Source of the DNA: Brachionus manjavacas
Lineage: Eukaryota; Rotifera; Eurotatoria; Ploima; Brachionidae
Direction of reading: 5' to 3'
Length of the DNA stretch: 64,000 nt
Assembly (NCBI GenBank): GCA_019054805.1
Contig: JAHQIY010000005.1
Coordinates: forward strand, 62,001 to 126,000
Under the pieces are notes generated by a model. It did no database searches. It was not told the origin of the DNA and saw nothing but the letters and a program-made list of their open reading frames with translations. Positions 20,308-32,855 of the stretch are shown in pieces (position 1 is the stretch's first letter; each line of letters opens with the position of its first letter). Both the position numbers and the translations under genes were made by a program.

Positions 20308-23300
20308 TTAATTTAGTTTAACGTCATCGTCATGATTCAGTGAGCTTTTATGTGGTGACTTAGTAAATTGACTGCCAAATTTGGGAATTTCAATGATTCT
20401 ATTAAAGTCGGTTAAAGAAAAATTTTGGCATTTTATCCGCAAACCGATGAAAAAGATAAGAAGCCAAGTTTTATAAGGGCAGAAAATTATAGAAATTAAA
20501 GAATAGGATAAATACAATTCGTATAAATTTAATAGAGCAAAAAACATAATGAAAATAAAAGTAAAATTGCTTAACAAAGCTCCTAAAATTTTTAGTTTAG
20601 GCGGATTATCTTCATGAAATGTCAAATTAACAAACCGCGTCTCAATGATGCTTGATAAATCGAGCAACAATAAAAATTGAAAAAAAATCATCTTGAAAAA
20701 AAAGATTAATTTTTTTTTTAATTAAAATGTAATGTTACATGTAGTGTGCCATTTATGTACTGAGCATCAGGAGACAAGTAGGCACCTTTAACTAAAATTC
20801 CCCATGAAAAACAAACCCCCCAATGATCACCCAATATTTCACCCACAAACCATGGACCTTAAAGATTTTTAGAATTCAATAATTTTCCATGTTAGTTAAA
20901 TTGAAATAAACAGAGGTTTAATTACATAATATTTAAAGCTTAAATAAATTTTGATAAATAATTTTATTCATTTTAATTTATGAATAATTATATATATTTT
21001 ATTATTCAAAGAGAAGCGATCACTTTGTGTATGCTCCAAAATGTACCTGTGCGCAAATTTTAGTTTTTTTTTTTTAAAAAGAAGACGAAATTTGCAGATA
21101 AAAAAACCTCTGTAAAATTAAAAAAAAATTTACCAAAAAAAACATAAATTGTCATAGCAATTAGGCTCCAATAGACATAATCAATCGAAGTAAGCAGCAC
21201 AAATCTTCGAAGATATTTTAATAAAATTGTTCTTGCAGGTTCACAGGCCACAAAACGAACTTAATTGTTTTTTGTTAAAATTTAATTCAAATTTTTATTG
21301 AAACCTAAGTAATTAAAGACTTAAGATTACCAACAAAATTAATTATAATTTTGAAATGATCTATAAAAATTTATAATCATTTTTCTACCAATTTAAGAAG
21401 CAGAAATGTGTTAGCTCGTAAATTTGAGTTTTTTTATAAATTATTAAATTTAGTTGAATAAGGAAGGGAGGGAAATCGGAAGAGCAATGGAACAGGAAAA
21501 ATTTGCATAATGATGAGGGCGATTTAAATAAAGTGAAAGTTTTCGAAAAATTTTCTTGTATAATCCAAATTCAGTCTCTGCAAAAATGCTTATTATTTTA
21601 GATATAAGAAAGCGTGCAAATTTCAGAGAAAATTCAAAGTTTTCGAAGAATTTAGATTTTTAAAAAATATTTTAAGCTCATAAAACTTTGACTCTGTTTA
21701 TAAAACCCTTAACAAATTTCATCTATTCTATTGATCTTGTCCTTCTTTGAGTAGAATATTTTTAAGCTAAAATTTTGCATATAAATATAAATCCTCTGAC
21801 TAATAAATCAATTTGACAATTTTTTTTTCAATGTATCCTAAATTGACTTCAGATAAAATTAAAAAAATAACTAAAATAATGAAAATGAATTAAAGAAAGC
21901 AAATTTAAGGGAAATTATTTTAAAAAAATTAAGAAATTGACCTGAGAGGGACAAAAAATTTATACTTATAAACAAGAATAGAATTTTAATTATTTGGTGG
22001 CAAAAATACAATTTTAATCAAGAAAATGAAATCGTAATTAAAGAACAAGATTAATAGTCTTTTCGAGTGATGTCTTGATTGGATTTCAGCATCGAGAAAT
22101 GTGAAGAAATGTGGAGTATTGATTCAAACAAAGAAAAAAACTTGTAAAAAACTGTTTGCAGAGACAAAATTTTTTCACTAATAAAGTTGTTAAAGATTGA
22201 AACCAATTAACAAATAAAGTTATAAAATCAAAATCAATTGACTAGTTTAAAAAAAACTAGATAAACTTTTGAAAGACTTCAATAAAGTCAGGATAAATAG
22301 AATTTTTGTCGAATTCTATTTATTTTATTATTAAAATGAAAATTTTTGGGCTATATCATAGAACCAAAATTTGATAACTCGTATTTTTTTATTGATGATG
22401 AGCCTTCAATTAAACTGAAACTTCTTACATTTTGGAATTAACTATTTGAGTTCAGTGTGAGGTCGTCATACCGGCAATTGAATAACACAGAGGATTCAAA
22501 TTCATCAAACATTCAGAATTGAAAAACAGATCGGTCTTTAAGTAAAATTTAAAAAAATTGATCCTTTAAATTCTAAAAAAAGCTTGAAAAAATTCCAAGC
22601 TAGTCTTTTTGATTATTCACTGGTCATTACTTTTAGACATTGGAATAAATGATGAACTATTTTTGGATTTAACAATAGTTTATTTATTGGAATAAACTAT
22701 TTTCATAAAGAAAAAATTTTTAAATTATTATCAAGCATTCATTCAAAATAATTATAAAATTACTAAAAAAATTCTGTTAAATCTTAATCTATATTTTAGG
22801 TCTAAAACAGATTTATGAAAATTAACGGGTGTTCAAAAAAGAATGTTCAAAAGTATGAGATTTAAAAAAATATGTTAAATACTTCTAATTCATATTCTAA
22901 TTCTTTCCAAGAAAAATTAAAATAGAATGCAATTTACTTAAATGTATAACATGTGATAAATATTCATGATCATTTACCACATATTTTTTTGATTTTAAAT
23001 ATTTTACTTCTAATTCTTAAATCTTAAATTTCGTGGTAAAATTCGAACAGTATATATTTTTCTTATAGAAAAAAAATTATCATACAATTTAATGTGATTT
23101 TTTGATACAAATTATGTGAACACTGGGTCAGATTTTTGACCAGCTCCAAATATGGACAAAGAATACAAATAAAAAATTATCTTTTGGTAATCAAAAATCT
23201 AAAATGGTTTCAATAATGTGAAATAAAGTATATTACCAGTAAATCTTTTCCTATTATATCTAAAAAATATCAAACCAAGCAAAATTCCGCTTGTTGAAAG

Positions 23301-25782
23301 ATAAAATGCAGTTCTTGTCTAAGAGTAAATTAGATTAAAAAATAAAAATAAAAATTTAAAAGTTCTTACAAAGTAAATTTGATCGACCAACAGTATGAAA
23401 TTACTTAGAGCACCAAATGACTTGACCGAATTGTCTAGCGCAAAATTCTGACTCACAATTCGGATATTGTTTTGGTCATCTTGAACAATCACTTTAATTT
23501 TGTGCACGCCACTTGAATATTCGAAAGAGTTCCACTCAAGAGTAAACAAAAACTGCGAATTATTTGCTCTGACCGCTTGCCCTTTTGGCAAATCATCTAT
23601 AAACACTTTGGCACTCGATACCCGATAGCGTGAAAATACCAAAAATCGAATATGTGTGGAGTATCGAGCTCTGTGAAAAGGTTCACGACTTGTTTTAAAT
23701 TGAAAGTCTTTAGGGTTCGTAATCAGGATAAAAATTGAGTTTTTGTTTAAATTGCTGTTAACTTTAAAATCTCGGAAAGAAAAAATACCCGAATCAAAAG
23801 CAAGGATTCGGAACATTCTATTGTCTTTCCAGTCGCCAAGTTCTAGTTCGAGCAGACCATTTGAATGTCGACTATACATGGATGGAAGTAGACCCGCTAA
23901 TGTATGCAAATGACCACACAAATAAGCAACTCCATTTCTGATTAAGTGATGTAGATTAGTTGTTGAATGAATAGTTGATGTTGGAAAATGACCGAACCAG
24001 ATTGTACCATTGGATTCGTGGCTAGATTCGGAAAATTTTTTTATTTGCTCTAAATCATCCTTGTTAAAGAAAAAAATTATTTTGATTTAAAAATTTTAAA
24101 AAATTGTTTTCATTTAGATTGACAATGAGCTCATTTTTAATATTAAAAATTCTTTAGCGTGCTTTGGTCCTTTATTATTTGATTTGGCTAGAGCTTAATC
24201 GTTTCTGGAATAGACATGTGGGATAGAAAAACGGGGTCCGGGGGATCCTTGGTTTAGGATATCGGAATATCGAAATTTATCTGAAAAATTCGAAAATTTA
24301 CGCAAAATTAGCTAAATTTCTGCTTTTTTACGCTAATCGTAAAAGGAACAAAAATTATCGTTTTTTTTAAATTTCGAAGAATTTTGTAATTTTTTCAATT
24401 TAGTTTGATAAAAATTGTTTTTTTTTCTTTTAAACAATTTTACGTAAAATTACGTAATTTATCGTAAACTCATTTGTTATATTAAGTAAAAAATGGTAAA
24501 AAAGATGAAAATAGGTAAAAAAAAAAGTAAAGCATAAACCATATTTAAATATTTCCAAAAAAAAATTTTTTTATTTTTATTTGTCGTTTTTTTTGCGATG
24601 AAGCTCTATCAGCTTAAGCTATTTTTAGCAAAAGTAGAAATTAAAGTAATTTTATCCAAATTCTCGAATTTTTCAGATATATTTCGCAAATTTTCTTTTG
24701 TAAATTTACGTAAATTTACATAAATTAATATTTTTTACGTAAGTCTACGTAATTTTCCATAAAAATTACCAAAAACATCATGTCAAATCATTACTGTATG
24801 TTATATTAGCCAGGAACAATGTAAAGAATAAAAAAAATAAAAGGACAAAAAATAACAGAATATTCTCCTTACAGAGAAAAAGACACAAAATGACATAAAT
24901 GAATATAAAGCTATAATAACACGCTCATTGTCAATAGCTCATTTTTTTTAGTAAATTTAAAAGAAAAAATGTTATCTTAAAAAAAAGAAGTATAAATTTT
25001 TGTTACATCTTCAAGTCTTCCGAAAAAGTTGTACGGACGTCGTGGTCCTGGTTCAATGCATCCATCAATTCCAATAAAAGAATATTTATCTCCACTGGCA
25101 AGTTTTAAGTCGTATTTAAATGATTTTTCAGTATTTTTTGTAATTCCATATTTTAAATAAAAATTTTTTTCATCATTTTTTTGATGAACATCAAAATTAT
25201 CTAAAGCCAAAATTTAGATCTAGCCAAAAAGAGAAAAAAAATTTACCATGATTTCCTCTCACGTCAAGCCATCTAGTGAATTTTGAAACACCACTGTCAA
25301 TGACTATTTTTTGATATGTTCTCCACTCTTCTTCATTTTGTCCCGACCCGATCATATTTCTATCTTTTGCATCAGTCAAATCTCCTAAAATAAATTTTCA
25401 AATTTGATTCCAAAAGACCACTAAGTTCAACCTGATGCCAAGACAACTCTTGGTTCAATTAAGCTGAGAATGTTTCGAACAAAATATTCGAATTGGCTGA
25501 TTCTGGACTGGTCATGAAAAATTGAGATGTGCAAATCAGTTATCTAAGAATAGACAACAAGCCAATTTTTTAGTTTAAGTTATGAATTTAAAGATTTACC
25601 TGAACAAACCAAATCAGATGGCTATCAGAATCGGCCATGGAGTTTTTGAAAAAATCTCCATTTTGGCTATCATCTAGATTTATCGTACTTGTTATTAATT
25701 CATTTGTTGTTGGTTTATAAACAAAAATTAACAATAAAGATAGACCAAAGAAAGCAAATATTTTTTTGAGTCTACAAATCAT
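20308..25782 (-). CDS. TMEM62: Transmembrane protein 62 (metallophosphoesterase domain)
   Basis: Nine exons: 25782-25600, 25543-25432, 25384-25247, 25200-25007, 24059-23370, 23318-23237, 21259-21134, 20857-20739 and 20691-20308; phases agree and give about 675 aa (human 643). An N-terminal hydrophobic anchor (IFAFFGLSLLLIFVY) is followed by a calcineurin-like phosphoesterase domain with its metal motifs in order: TDLH (63-66), GDLTD (99-103), GNHD (142-145), GHFPTS (232-237) and CGHLH (257-261). A beta-rich segment follows, then a multi-pass C-terminal half containing the family signature GPWFVGEILGDHWGVCFSWG in exon 8. The substrate of the family is unknown to me. The start codon lies 4 nt after an acceptor-like AAATTCAG. 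Introns 4 (0.95 kb) and 6 (2.0 kb) are repeat-bearing or empty. Confidence 0.9.
21260..23236 (-). other. Intron 6 of TMEM62
   Basis: About 2 kb of AT-rich sequence. I saw no exon that would be needed: exon 6 ends in phase 1 and exon 7 accepts phase 1. No repeat family was recognised inside. Confidence 0.5.
24118..24934. repeat. Nested inverted repeats in TMEM62 intron 4
   Basis: ATTGACAATGAGC at 24118-24130 is repeated in inverse at 24922-24934. Inside, AAATTTATCTGAAAAATTCG near 24276 and its near-complement near 24660-24690 form a second, longer fold-back rich in TTTACGTAAA-type runs, similar to the arms of the other palindromic elements in this window. A decayed TIR element is likely. Confidence 0.5.
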
Positions 25783-27284
25783 CTATCTGAATTTAAAAAT
25801 TAGAGTAATTTTTGAACTGGAAGTTTTTTGTTTGGAAATTAAATTTTAGACTTTTGTAAATTTCAAAAATAAAATTATTCATCTTATTATCATTAAATTT
25901 AGAACTTTTTGTAAAATTAAATCTGAATCAGGTTTTCTTTTAGTTTGCCTGATAATAAATAAAGATGATTAAAAAATAAATTTAATAAGCATTTTATATG
26001 CTTTAGAAGCAAAAATCGAATAAAAATGAAATTAAGGCTTGTATTATTTTAACACATGCTTAGCACCCAAAGGCTTTGAAATTTTTGTCTCGAAATTCTA
26101 AATTCGACTAGCTGTCTAAAATGAAATAGGAATTGTCACTGTAATTAAGACTTTCTGAGTATGCGAAAAGTTTTTTAGTCCTTTGATGAAATCAACTAAA
26201 TAAAATTCTGAAGGAAAATAGCTCAATCTTACTTTTTAAAAAATTCCCACTGTGAAAAAACTTAGCTTACTTTCTATCACTTTGAACGGTTATTGAAAAA
26301 AAAAACTTAACTTTTAAAAATTCCTACAAAGAAAATACCTTTTTTCACAACTAATACAAAGTCGGAATTGATAACTTTGATAAAATTCAGCAGTAGCCAT
26401 GACTTTGAGAGAACTTTATCTGAATTGTTGTTTTTCAATTTGATATATAAATCTTTTTTGTTTTATTTTTAATTCATCTTATTATTTAAAAAATTCCAGT
26501 ATGAAAAATTTAGCTTATTTTGAAATTAAAAAACTCAACTTTTGAAAATTATTTTAAAGAATATAATACATTTTTAGGATCAATATTAAAGGGAATATAT
26601 AATTCTGAAAAATGACCGTACAAAAATATAACACTTGATTAAAAAAAGATTATTAAAATTTTACTAAATATATTATTCATTTTTCTCATTTAATAATTTG
26701 TAGAATTTTACATTTTTCTGTAGAAATGGTAAGTAAAAAGAATAGTAGATCTAAAAAAGTGCATACAAAACCACAATTATTATTTATTAATTTGTATTAT
26801 TTATTTTTATATCTGTATCGAGCTAATGCTCCTTCAGATTAAAAAAATAAGAATAATAAAATTAAAATAAAGTTGAATAAATATTTTTTTGAAAAAATCA
26901 GCTTCTACACTATTTATATTTTTAGAGTTATTGAATCTTGAATACTTAGGAGATGAAAGATGACCATTTGAAAAGAGGGGTGTTGATGAAAAACGCTTAA
27001 GAATTTATTGATGTGAAAATCACATTAATTAATTTTTAAATCAAAATTAAATTATAAAAAAAATAGTAATTTTAAAAAAAAATATTCTTCTTTTTTCATT
27101 TAGATAGAATTTTTTGTTTTATAACAAGTTTCTAGATATTTTTTTATTTTTTTTTAAATAAAGTTAAGATTATTAATAAAACTGATTAGTAATAAAAAAG
27201 TTTTTTGACAGAATTAGTTTCATGCGTTGTTTTTTTAGTTGCACTTTTCTATTAGTTGTAGTAAGAATATTTACCTCAAAGAAG
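25783..27284. other. Spacer upstream of TMEM62
   Basis: AT-rich and without a supported gene. 26818-26900 has a GAGCTAATGCTC stem followed by AATAA-rich sequence, which resembles the 3' tails of the LINE fragments in this window. Confidence 0.4.
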
Positions 27285-28369
27285 TAAAGAAGACTGACCA
27301 AAGAAGACTCTAGCTTTATCTAAGCTTCCATCACCAAAATCAAAAGATGATGTTGTCCGATTTTTGGGGATGACAGGCTATTTTAGATTTTTCGTTCCAA
27401 ATTTATGGAAAAACTGCATGTTTTATAGTAGATAGGATAGCGAGTGTCGAATTGCACAAAAACAGATAAATTAGTATATCAAATTTAAGAAAAATCGCGA
27501 AAGGCTCTCGATTATGGAAAGTGTAAATACGATAAATTTTAATGTTGGAGAGCTGTTTTAGTCAACTCTAGGCAAAGACCTGGTCAGGTCAAAAGTTTAG
27601 AACCTAATTTTTTTGGACCATTAAATATTTTCGAAAAGATTTATGAGGCGAACTAAAGGATCCAAGAATTGATGACAAACAAGAGCCAAGTTGTTCATTA
27701 CAATAGAATGCGCAAGTAAAATGATTTAAATCATTCCGTAGTTCAGAATTATGTGAGTTAAAAAACATTTACGGATATTAAAGCTTTAGACGCTAATAAC
27801 ACGACATTAGAAGAAGTATTTTTCAGAATTTGTCGAAAGAGAATTTCAGATTTAAATAACAACCAACAATCGAACCTAGAAAATTTAATTATTGATTCAG
27901 AAATAGATGAAACCAATAGACCAAACAAGGAAATCACAATTCAGTTTTCAGAAGTTTCTCAGCTGTTACAAAATAGTTGGAGTATTTCTGTTGAAAAGAT
28001 TGAGCCAAAATCTCAAACACTGGTTACAAAAAACTTGTTGTCGCAGACGATACACTAAGCGACATTATGGGTGAAATATTTAATGCTGATGTCCCTTCAA
28101 GTGGTTATCAAAATTTGCTTAATGAAAGTAATTACACTAGATTAAACAAAAACATTGGTGTCAGTGAATGCGAAAGCGATGTCCTAGAAAAGGTGGAAAA
28201 AGGAACAAGTGTAGAGCCTCTTCAAAATCATAATAGTCAGTTTTCGCCCGGAACTGAAAAAATTGAATGTGTTAAAGAAAGGGATGGAAATTTTTACTGT
28301 AAGATACCGAATTCTAATTGTAGTGCTCAATTTGCCAGAGACTTTTGTTTGCGTATTCTAATAATTTAA
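27285..28369 (+). pseudogene. Ty3/gypsy-type LTR retrotransposon pol fragment, decayed
   Basis: At 27298-27415 the plus strand reads SKLPSPKSKDDVVRFLGMTG then YFRFFVPNL, the RT-connection motif (FLG..GYYR.FIPN) of Ty3/gypsy elements. At 27560-27720 it reads RPGQVKSLEPNFFGPL and QVVHYNRMRK, the C-terminal end of a gypsy integrase. Everything between (rest of RT, RNase H, integrase core) is deleted and stops are frequent. A following frame, 28067-28369, is open for 100 codons and ends with a Cys-rich motif (FYCKIPNSNC); it may be the tail of the same polyprotein. No LTRs were found. Confidence 0.65.
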
Positions 28370-29159
28370 TTTTAAATGTTAATATTTTTAACTTTCTTTT
28401 AATTTCAATATTTATTATTCAAGGTTTATGCAGTTTAAATTTCATCGTTGTTTTAAAAAGCTATGAATTTTTTTAGAAAAGTAAAAGATTCAATTAAATT
28501 AAAGGAATTGTTCCCTAATAACCCCAGCGAGATAATATTATTATATCAAAAAAAGGCAATGATGTCTTAATTGCTATTAAAAGATTATGTTTTGAGATTA
28601 TTTATTATCTTTTATAGCTCAATTTATAAAATACACGCCAAAAATATAAGATTTTATCACGACCTGGGTTAGAGCAGAATAATTTATATTTTTTAGCTAA
28701 ATTTTCATCAATTTTAGTATGTTCTGATGCATTAGTAGAAATGAGAATTTATTTTTCCAATTAAATTTTCTAAAAATACCAAATATTTGCAGGTAAATTT
28801 TGAAATAAAGTAAATAAAAATTGTTTAAATTAAATTTTTTCTGCTCAGTGCTTTTTCTAGACAAATTCATAAATAATAAAAACTTTTTACGGCAAGCAGG
28901 CTTGCGAATATGTCTTACGAAGAAGACATCTATAATAATTTGACGCACATAAATCTAGGTTCACAAGCAAATACATTAATAGTTAATCATATCCACTATT
29001 GGGACAAATAATTTAATTATAACTAGAGTTGTTTTAAAGCCAAGTCAATAACTTAATTTTTTTAAGTCAATTTTCGATTTTATTTTTCATCTTTTCTATG
29101 TAAATATTTCAAGTCCTGACTTTGACTTAAACCTGTGACTTAAAAATGAGTCTGATTAT
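28370..29159. other. AT-rich spacer between retroelement fragments
   Basis: No gene or defined repeat was recognised. The minus-strand frame at 28697-28948 is Phe/Lys-rich low-complexity sequence and is not supported. Confidence 0.4.
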
Positions 29160-29545
29160 TATAAATAACAAAGCTTTTTAAGAATCTTGGACGATGAGAA
29201 CCTCCTTACAGTAGACTTGAAAATATCTTTTTTTAAATTGATTGAGAATTGAAGCTTCAATGACTAAAGGTGTTAAACCATTCCATTTGTCAACTCTAAT
29301 AGCAAAAAGGTTGGTCCTCTGTAAACAGACTTGACTGAGAATTCTTTTCATGTACCCTCTGATAGCCTAGGAAGACCCACTTGAGCTACATGGCGCAAGA
29401 GGTATCACCAAAATTAGTTCATTAATTGCATTCTTGAGTTTGAAGAATTGTATCATCTTACCTCTTAATCGACGCTCTTGGAGCGTCACATAGGACTGCA
29501 AGTCGTAGTTCCAATTTCTAATTTCTGATTCAGTACTATTTGAAT
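29160..29545 (-). pseudogene. LINE 3' coding fragment (RT C-terminal region)
   Basis: The minus strand encodes YDLQSYVTLQERRLRGKMIQ and FFKLKNAINEL, then in another frame RTNLFAIRVDKWNGLTPLVI and EASILNQFKKRYF. This is the usual C-terminal pattern of CR1/Jockey-like LINE proteins (LEERR.RGD.IQ, F..R....WN.LP..V..A). Only the end of the element remains. Confidence 0.65.
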
Positions 29546-29912
29546 TTCTAAAACCTAACTTAAAAAATAATAAAAAAAAATTATTTAAAAATTTTAGAAT
29601 TAAATTCCGGATCATGTTTTTTAATGTTTTATTGAAAAAAATGAAAATTTGAATTTTTAAATTTAATTGTTGTTTTTCAATTTGTTGCTTGGAATCAAAA
29701 AATATTGAATTTACTTCAATCGACACGTTTCTTAGAATTAACAAGAGATATTCATATTATTTGAAAATATTTGAAAATCAAAACTCTAACAAATTTAAAC
29801 AATTTCCATTTCTAATTTCAATTTATTTTTTTTATTTTTTTGCTTTTATTAAAATTTACTCAAAATTTTTATAATATTTTTTCGAATTTAATCTGAAGGA
29901 GTGTCTTGTTTG

Positions 29913-30541
29913 GCTCTAGAGTGATAGGTGACCAGGACTGTTCTCCTAATTTAGAAATATTTGTATTTATTTGTATAAATATTAATTTCGTAACCAAAGA
30001 AATTCAAAATCAACAGCTTTTGGTTTTAATGTTTTTTAGCAAAATGTATTTTTTAACCCTTTTGCTAATTATCGAATACAGGCACTGACTCTTTTCTATT
30101 AAAGTTTATTTTGCTTGTTCTATAGAGGATATAAATTTTTATTTTTTTGCATATTTTTAAAGCATTTTTTTTCTTAAGTGCCTGCTTTTATCAAACTTTT
30201 AAATTTAACGCTGTCTAATTTTTCCTCTGACAGTTCCTTGTTTATTTTATGCATACTTTAATATTTATTTTTGGCCCTGACTTAATATTTTGAAAGACTT
30301 TATATTTTTATTGTTTTTGATTATAAGTTAATGCGCACTTGAATTTTTGTTGTGCTTCAAAATTAATTTTATTTCATCAAATAAAATTTAACTTTTTTAC
30401 AAGTTGGAACCTATGAAAATTTATTTTAAAAGCGATTCAAAAATGTTAAATTTTAAGACAAAATATGTGACAAATCCAAAATTTAGATGCCAAGTCTTGG
30501 TTTTGATTTTAGGTGAGGGGTACTGGTCACCTATCACTATA
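29913..30541. mobile_element. Non-autonomous DNA element with TIR AGTGATAGGTGACCAG
   Basis: TCTAGAGTGATAGGTGACCAG near 29910-29931 is mirrored by CTGGTCACCTATCACTATAGA near 30521-30541, giving about 16 bp of perfect TIR flanked by TA. The 600-bp interior is AT-rich and without coding capacity. Confidence 0.65.
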
Positions 30542-30597
30542 GACCTTGTTGTTCTTCACTGGGATTAAATTAGAAATTCAAAAAAATTACCAAATTA

Positions 30598-31373
30598 CAG
30601 TACTGATTTGCTCCTATGGATTTACCAAAATTTACTCGAATTTACCAATTTTATTAAATTTACGGGAATTTGGGTAATTTTAGGTAAAATCGCAAAAGTG
30701 AAAAACAGTAAATTTACCGGAATTCTCGTAAATTTACCAGAATTTAACGCAAATTTTCATAAATTTTTATTGATTTTAGTGAAAAATAGTAAAAAAAGTT
30801 AAAAAAAAAAAAAGAAAAATTTAAATTAAGATTTTTTAATGTTGAAATTATTAGATTCATATATTTTAATGATTTGACCAGTCGCCATTTTTCTCAATTA
30901 CAATTTCAATTACCTAATTTATCAAAGTTAATATTTTAAAAAGCCAAAAACTTTACAGTACTGATTTGTTCCTATGATTTTACCAAAATTTTCGCGAATT
31001 TACAAAAATTTTAGAAATTTTACAGGAATTCCGGTAATTTTACGTAAAATCGCAAAAGTGAAAAACAGTAAATCACTAAAATATATCTATCTAATAATTT
31101 CAATATTAAAAAATCTTAATTTAAATTTTTCTTTTTTTTTACTATTATTCACTAAAATCAATAAAAATTTACGAAAATTTGCGTAAAAAGTACAATTTTT
31201 TTTTTTTTTAAATTTTTTATTAATTTTGAAAAAAAACTAAAAAAAGTGGAAAAATTGCAAAATTTTGGATTTTTTTTGGCCCTTTTGGTTTTTACGAAAT
31301 TTTACGTAAACTCCGTTAAATTCTGGTAAATTTACTAAAATTTTGGTAAATCCATAGGAGCTAATCAGTATTG
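30598..31373. mobile_element. Tc1/mariner-type MITE with a second internal left end
   Basis: Starts CAGTACTGATTTGCTCCTAT after TA (30596-30597) and ends with the near-complement ATAGGAGCTAATCAGTATTG before TA (31374-31375). A second copy of the left end, TACAGTACTGATTTGTTCCT, occurs at 30954, and internal AT-rich segments are mirrored, so this looks like two copies joined or one inserted in the other. At about 30873-30915 the minus strand keeps VIEIVIEKNGDWSNH-stop, the same coding tail seen in the fold-back element at 16.7 kb. Confidence 0.75.
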
Positions 31374-31599
31374 TAAAATTCAATTTTTCAAAAACATCTA
31401 CAAAAAATTTCTTTAAATCTTGTTAAAAAAATAAACAATGTTAATTGGCAATATTTGCCTAGGTTCGGTTTCTAACATTTTATCAATCAAGTAGAATTCA
31501 AAATTTGAAACCTGAAGGTATATCCATTTGCATATAACTAGATCCAGAGCTATTTTCAAAATCTGAATCATTATTGAGAAGATGCCTATTTAAAAATTT

Positions 31600-31722
31600 A
31601 TTCAAATCATGGCTGCAAAAAAAATTGGATATCGACAACTCCGGCGCACTTAGCAAAGAAGAATTCATGCAAATACATGAGTTGCAGCATAACCCTTTAG
31701 TGCAGCGAGTCATTGATTTTGG
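31600..31722 (+). pseudogene. Inverted fragment of calcineurin B exon 2
   Basis: The plus strand encodes [20 protein letters not shown] then [12 protein letters not shown], nearly identical at DNA level to part of exon 2 of the calcineurin B gene 0.9 kb away, which lies on the opposite strand. Differences include one Q to H change. The copy stops abruptly at GATTTTGG and holds neither flanking exons nor intron sequence. Confidence 0.85.
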
Positions 31723-32170
31723 TTGATTTTGGTGTAATCGGAATTTAGAGTCCATTTTAGCACAGATAAAATCATAAAATAAATTGGTAAGATAAATTTT
31801 ATTAAAATAGCGATTGAAATAATTTGAGTAAAATAAAAACTTTCCTAGTCAAAAATTTACATTTAGAGCAAAACTGTGTTTAGAAACTTGGAAAAAGCTT
31901 ACTGAACACAGCAGAGCCAAATAGTCATACTGTTCACAAAGATAAATGAGCTCATGGAGAATTAAATAAAAAAAAACTCTAAACGTCAAAACTAGTCAGA
32001 TCTGGATAAATAGGGCCTTTGAATAGAAAAAAAATATAATTCGACATAACTCTATCAGTTTAATAGAAGACCCTAGTTATTTAGAAAAAATTCAATTAAC
32101 ATAGATAAATTTCAATCTAAGTCTATTTAACAAAGAGGTATAAATAGTTGTCAAACATGTTGCCAAACTT

Positions 32171-32855
32171 CTAGATTTGAATTGTCATTTTTTGGTGTAT
32201 GTCAGTGCCCAGCGAGTCGCCGACCACGGCGCAAAATTCTTAACAAAAAGTAAGTAAAGAAAGGAATTTGGCAAGTTTTATTTCAAAAAATTTTACCTTG
32301 ATAGTTAATTTTGCCATCGCCATCTTTATCAGCGTTCATGATAGTTTTATCGACAATTTGCTGCAATTGTGTGTCTTTTAGATTATTGCCTACCATCATT
32401 TTTAGGACTGCAAACAATTCACCATTGGATATGTATCCGTCTTTGTCCATGTCATACACTTTGAACGCGACTAAAAAAAAAAATTTTTTTTCTTATTTCC
32501 AAAAAATAGGAAAACAATGAGCACTCACATTTAAGCTTGGCTTCCTTGTCACCCTTTACGCTAAACTGAGAAATGCCCTCTATAAACTCTTTGAAATCTA
32601 TCTCCCCGTTGCCGTCCTGGTCAAACAAATCTATGACTCGCTGCACTAAAGGGTTCTGCTGCAACTCATGTATTTGCATGAATTCTTCTTTGCTAAGTGC
32701 GCCGGAGTTGTCAATGTCCAATTTTTTGAATCGTTTGCCCAGACGCTTTATTTCCTCGGACTCGACTAGAACAGAAAAGTTAAGCTGAAGTGAGACAGCA
32801 ATTTTGGACACTTACAGTTGGTGCAGTCGAGTGGATACTGAAGATCATTGCCCAT
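32171..32855 (-). CDS. PPP3R1: Calcineurin B regulatory subunit (EF-hand)
   Basis: Four exons, 32855-32816, 32765-32529, 32470-32297 and 32238-32171, separated by introns of 50-58 nt, give about 172 aa (vertebrate CNB 170). It begins MGND, keeping the Gly2 myristoylation site. EF-hand loops read [36 protein letters not shown] and [12 protein letters not shown], all with complete Ca2+ ligands. Family signatures [37 protein letters not shown] and [15 protein letters not shown] are present. It binds Ca2+ and the catalytic A subunit of protein phosphatase 2B. The end, [18 protein letters not shown], carries two extra residues compared with the vertebrate tail. The ATG follows an acceptor-like TTTACTAG by 5 nt. 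Confidence 0.95.

Noticed and set aside
20308-20691. Treating this 127-codon frame as an independent membrane protein
   Set aside because: Its ATG directly follows an acceptor AG, and exon 8 of TMEM62 ends in matching phase 0; it reads as the multi-pass C-terminus of that gene.
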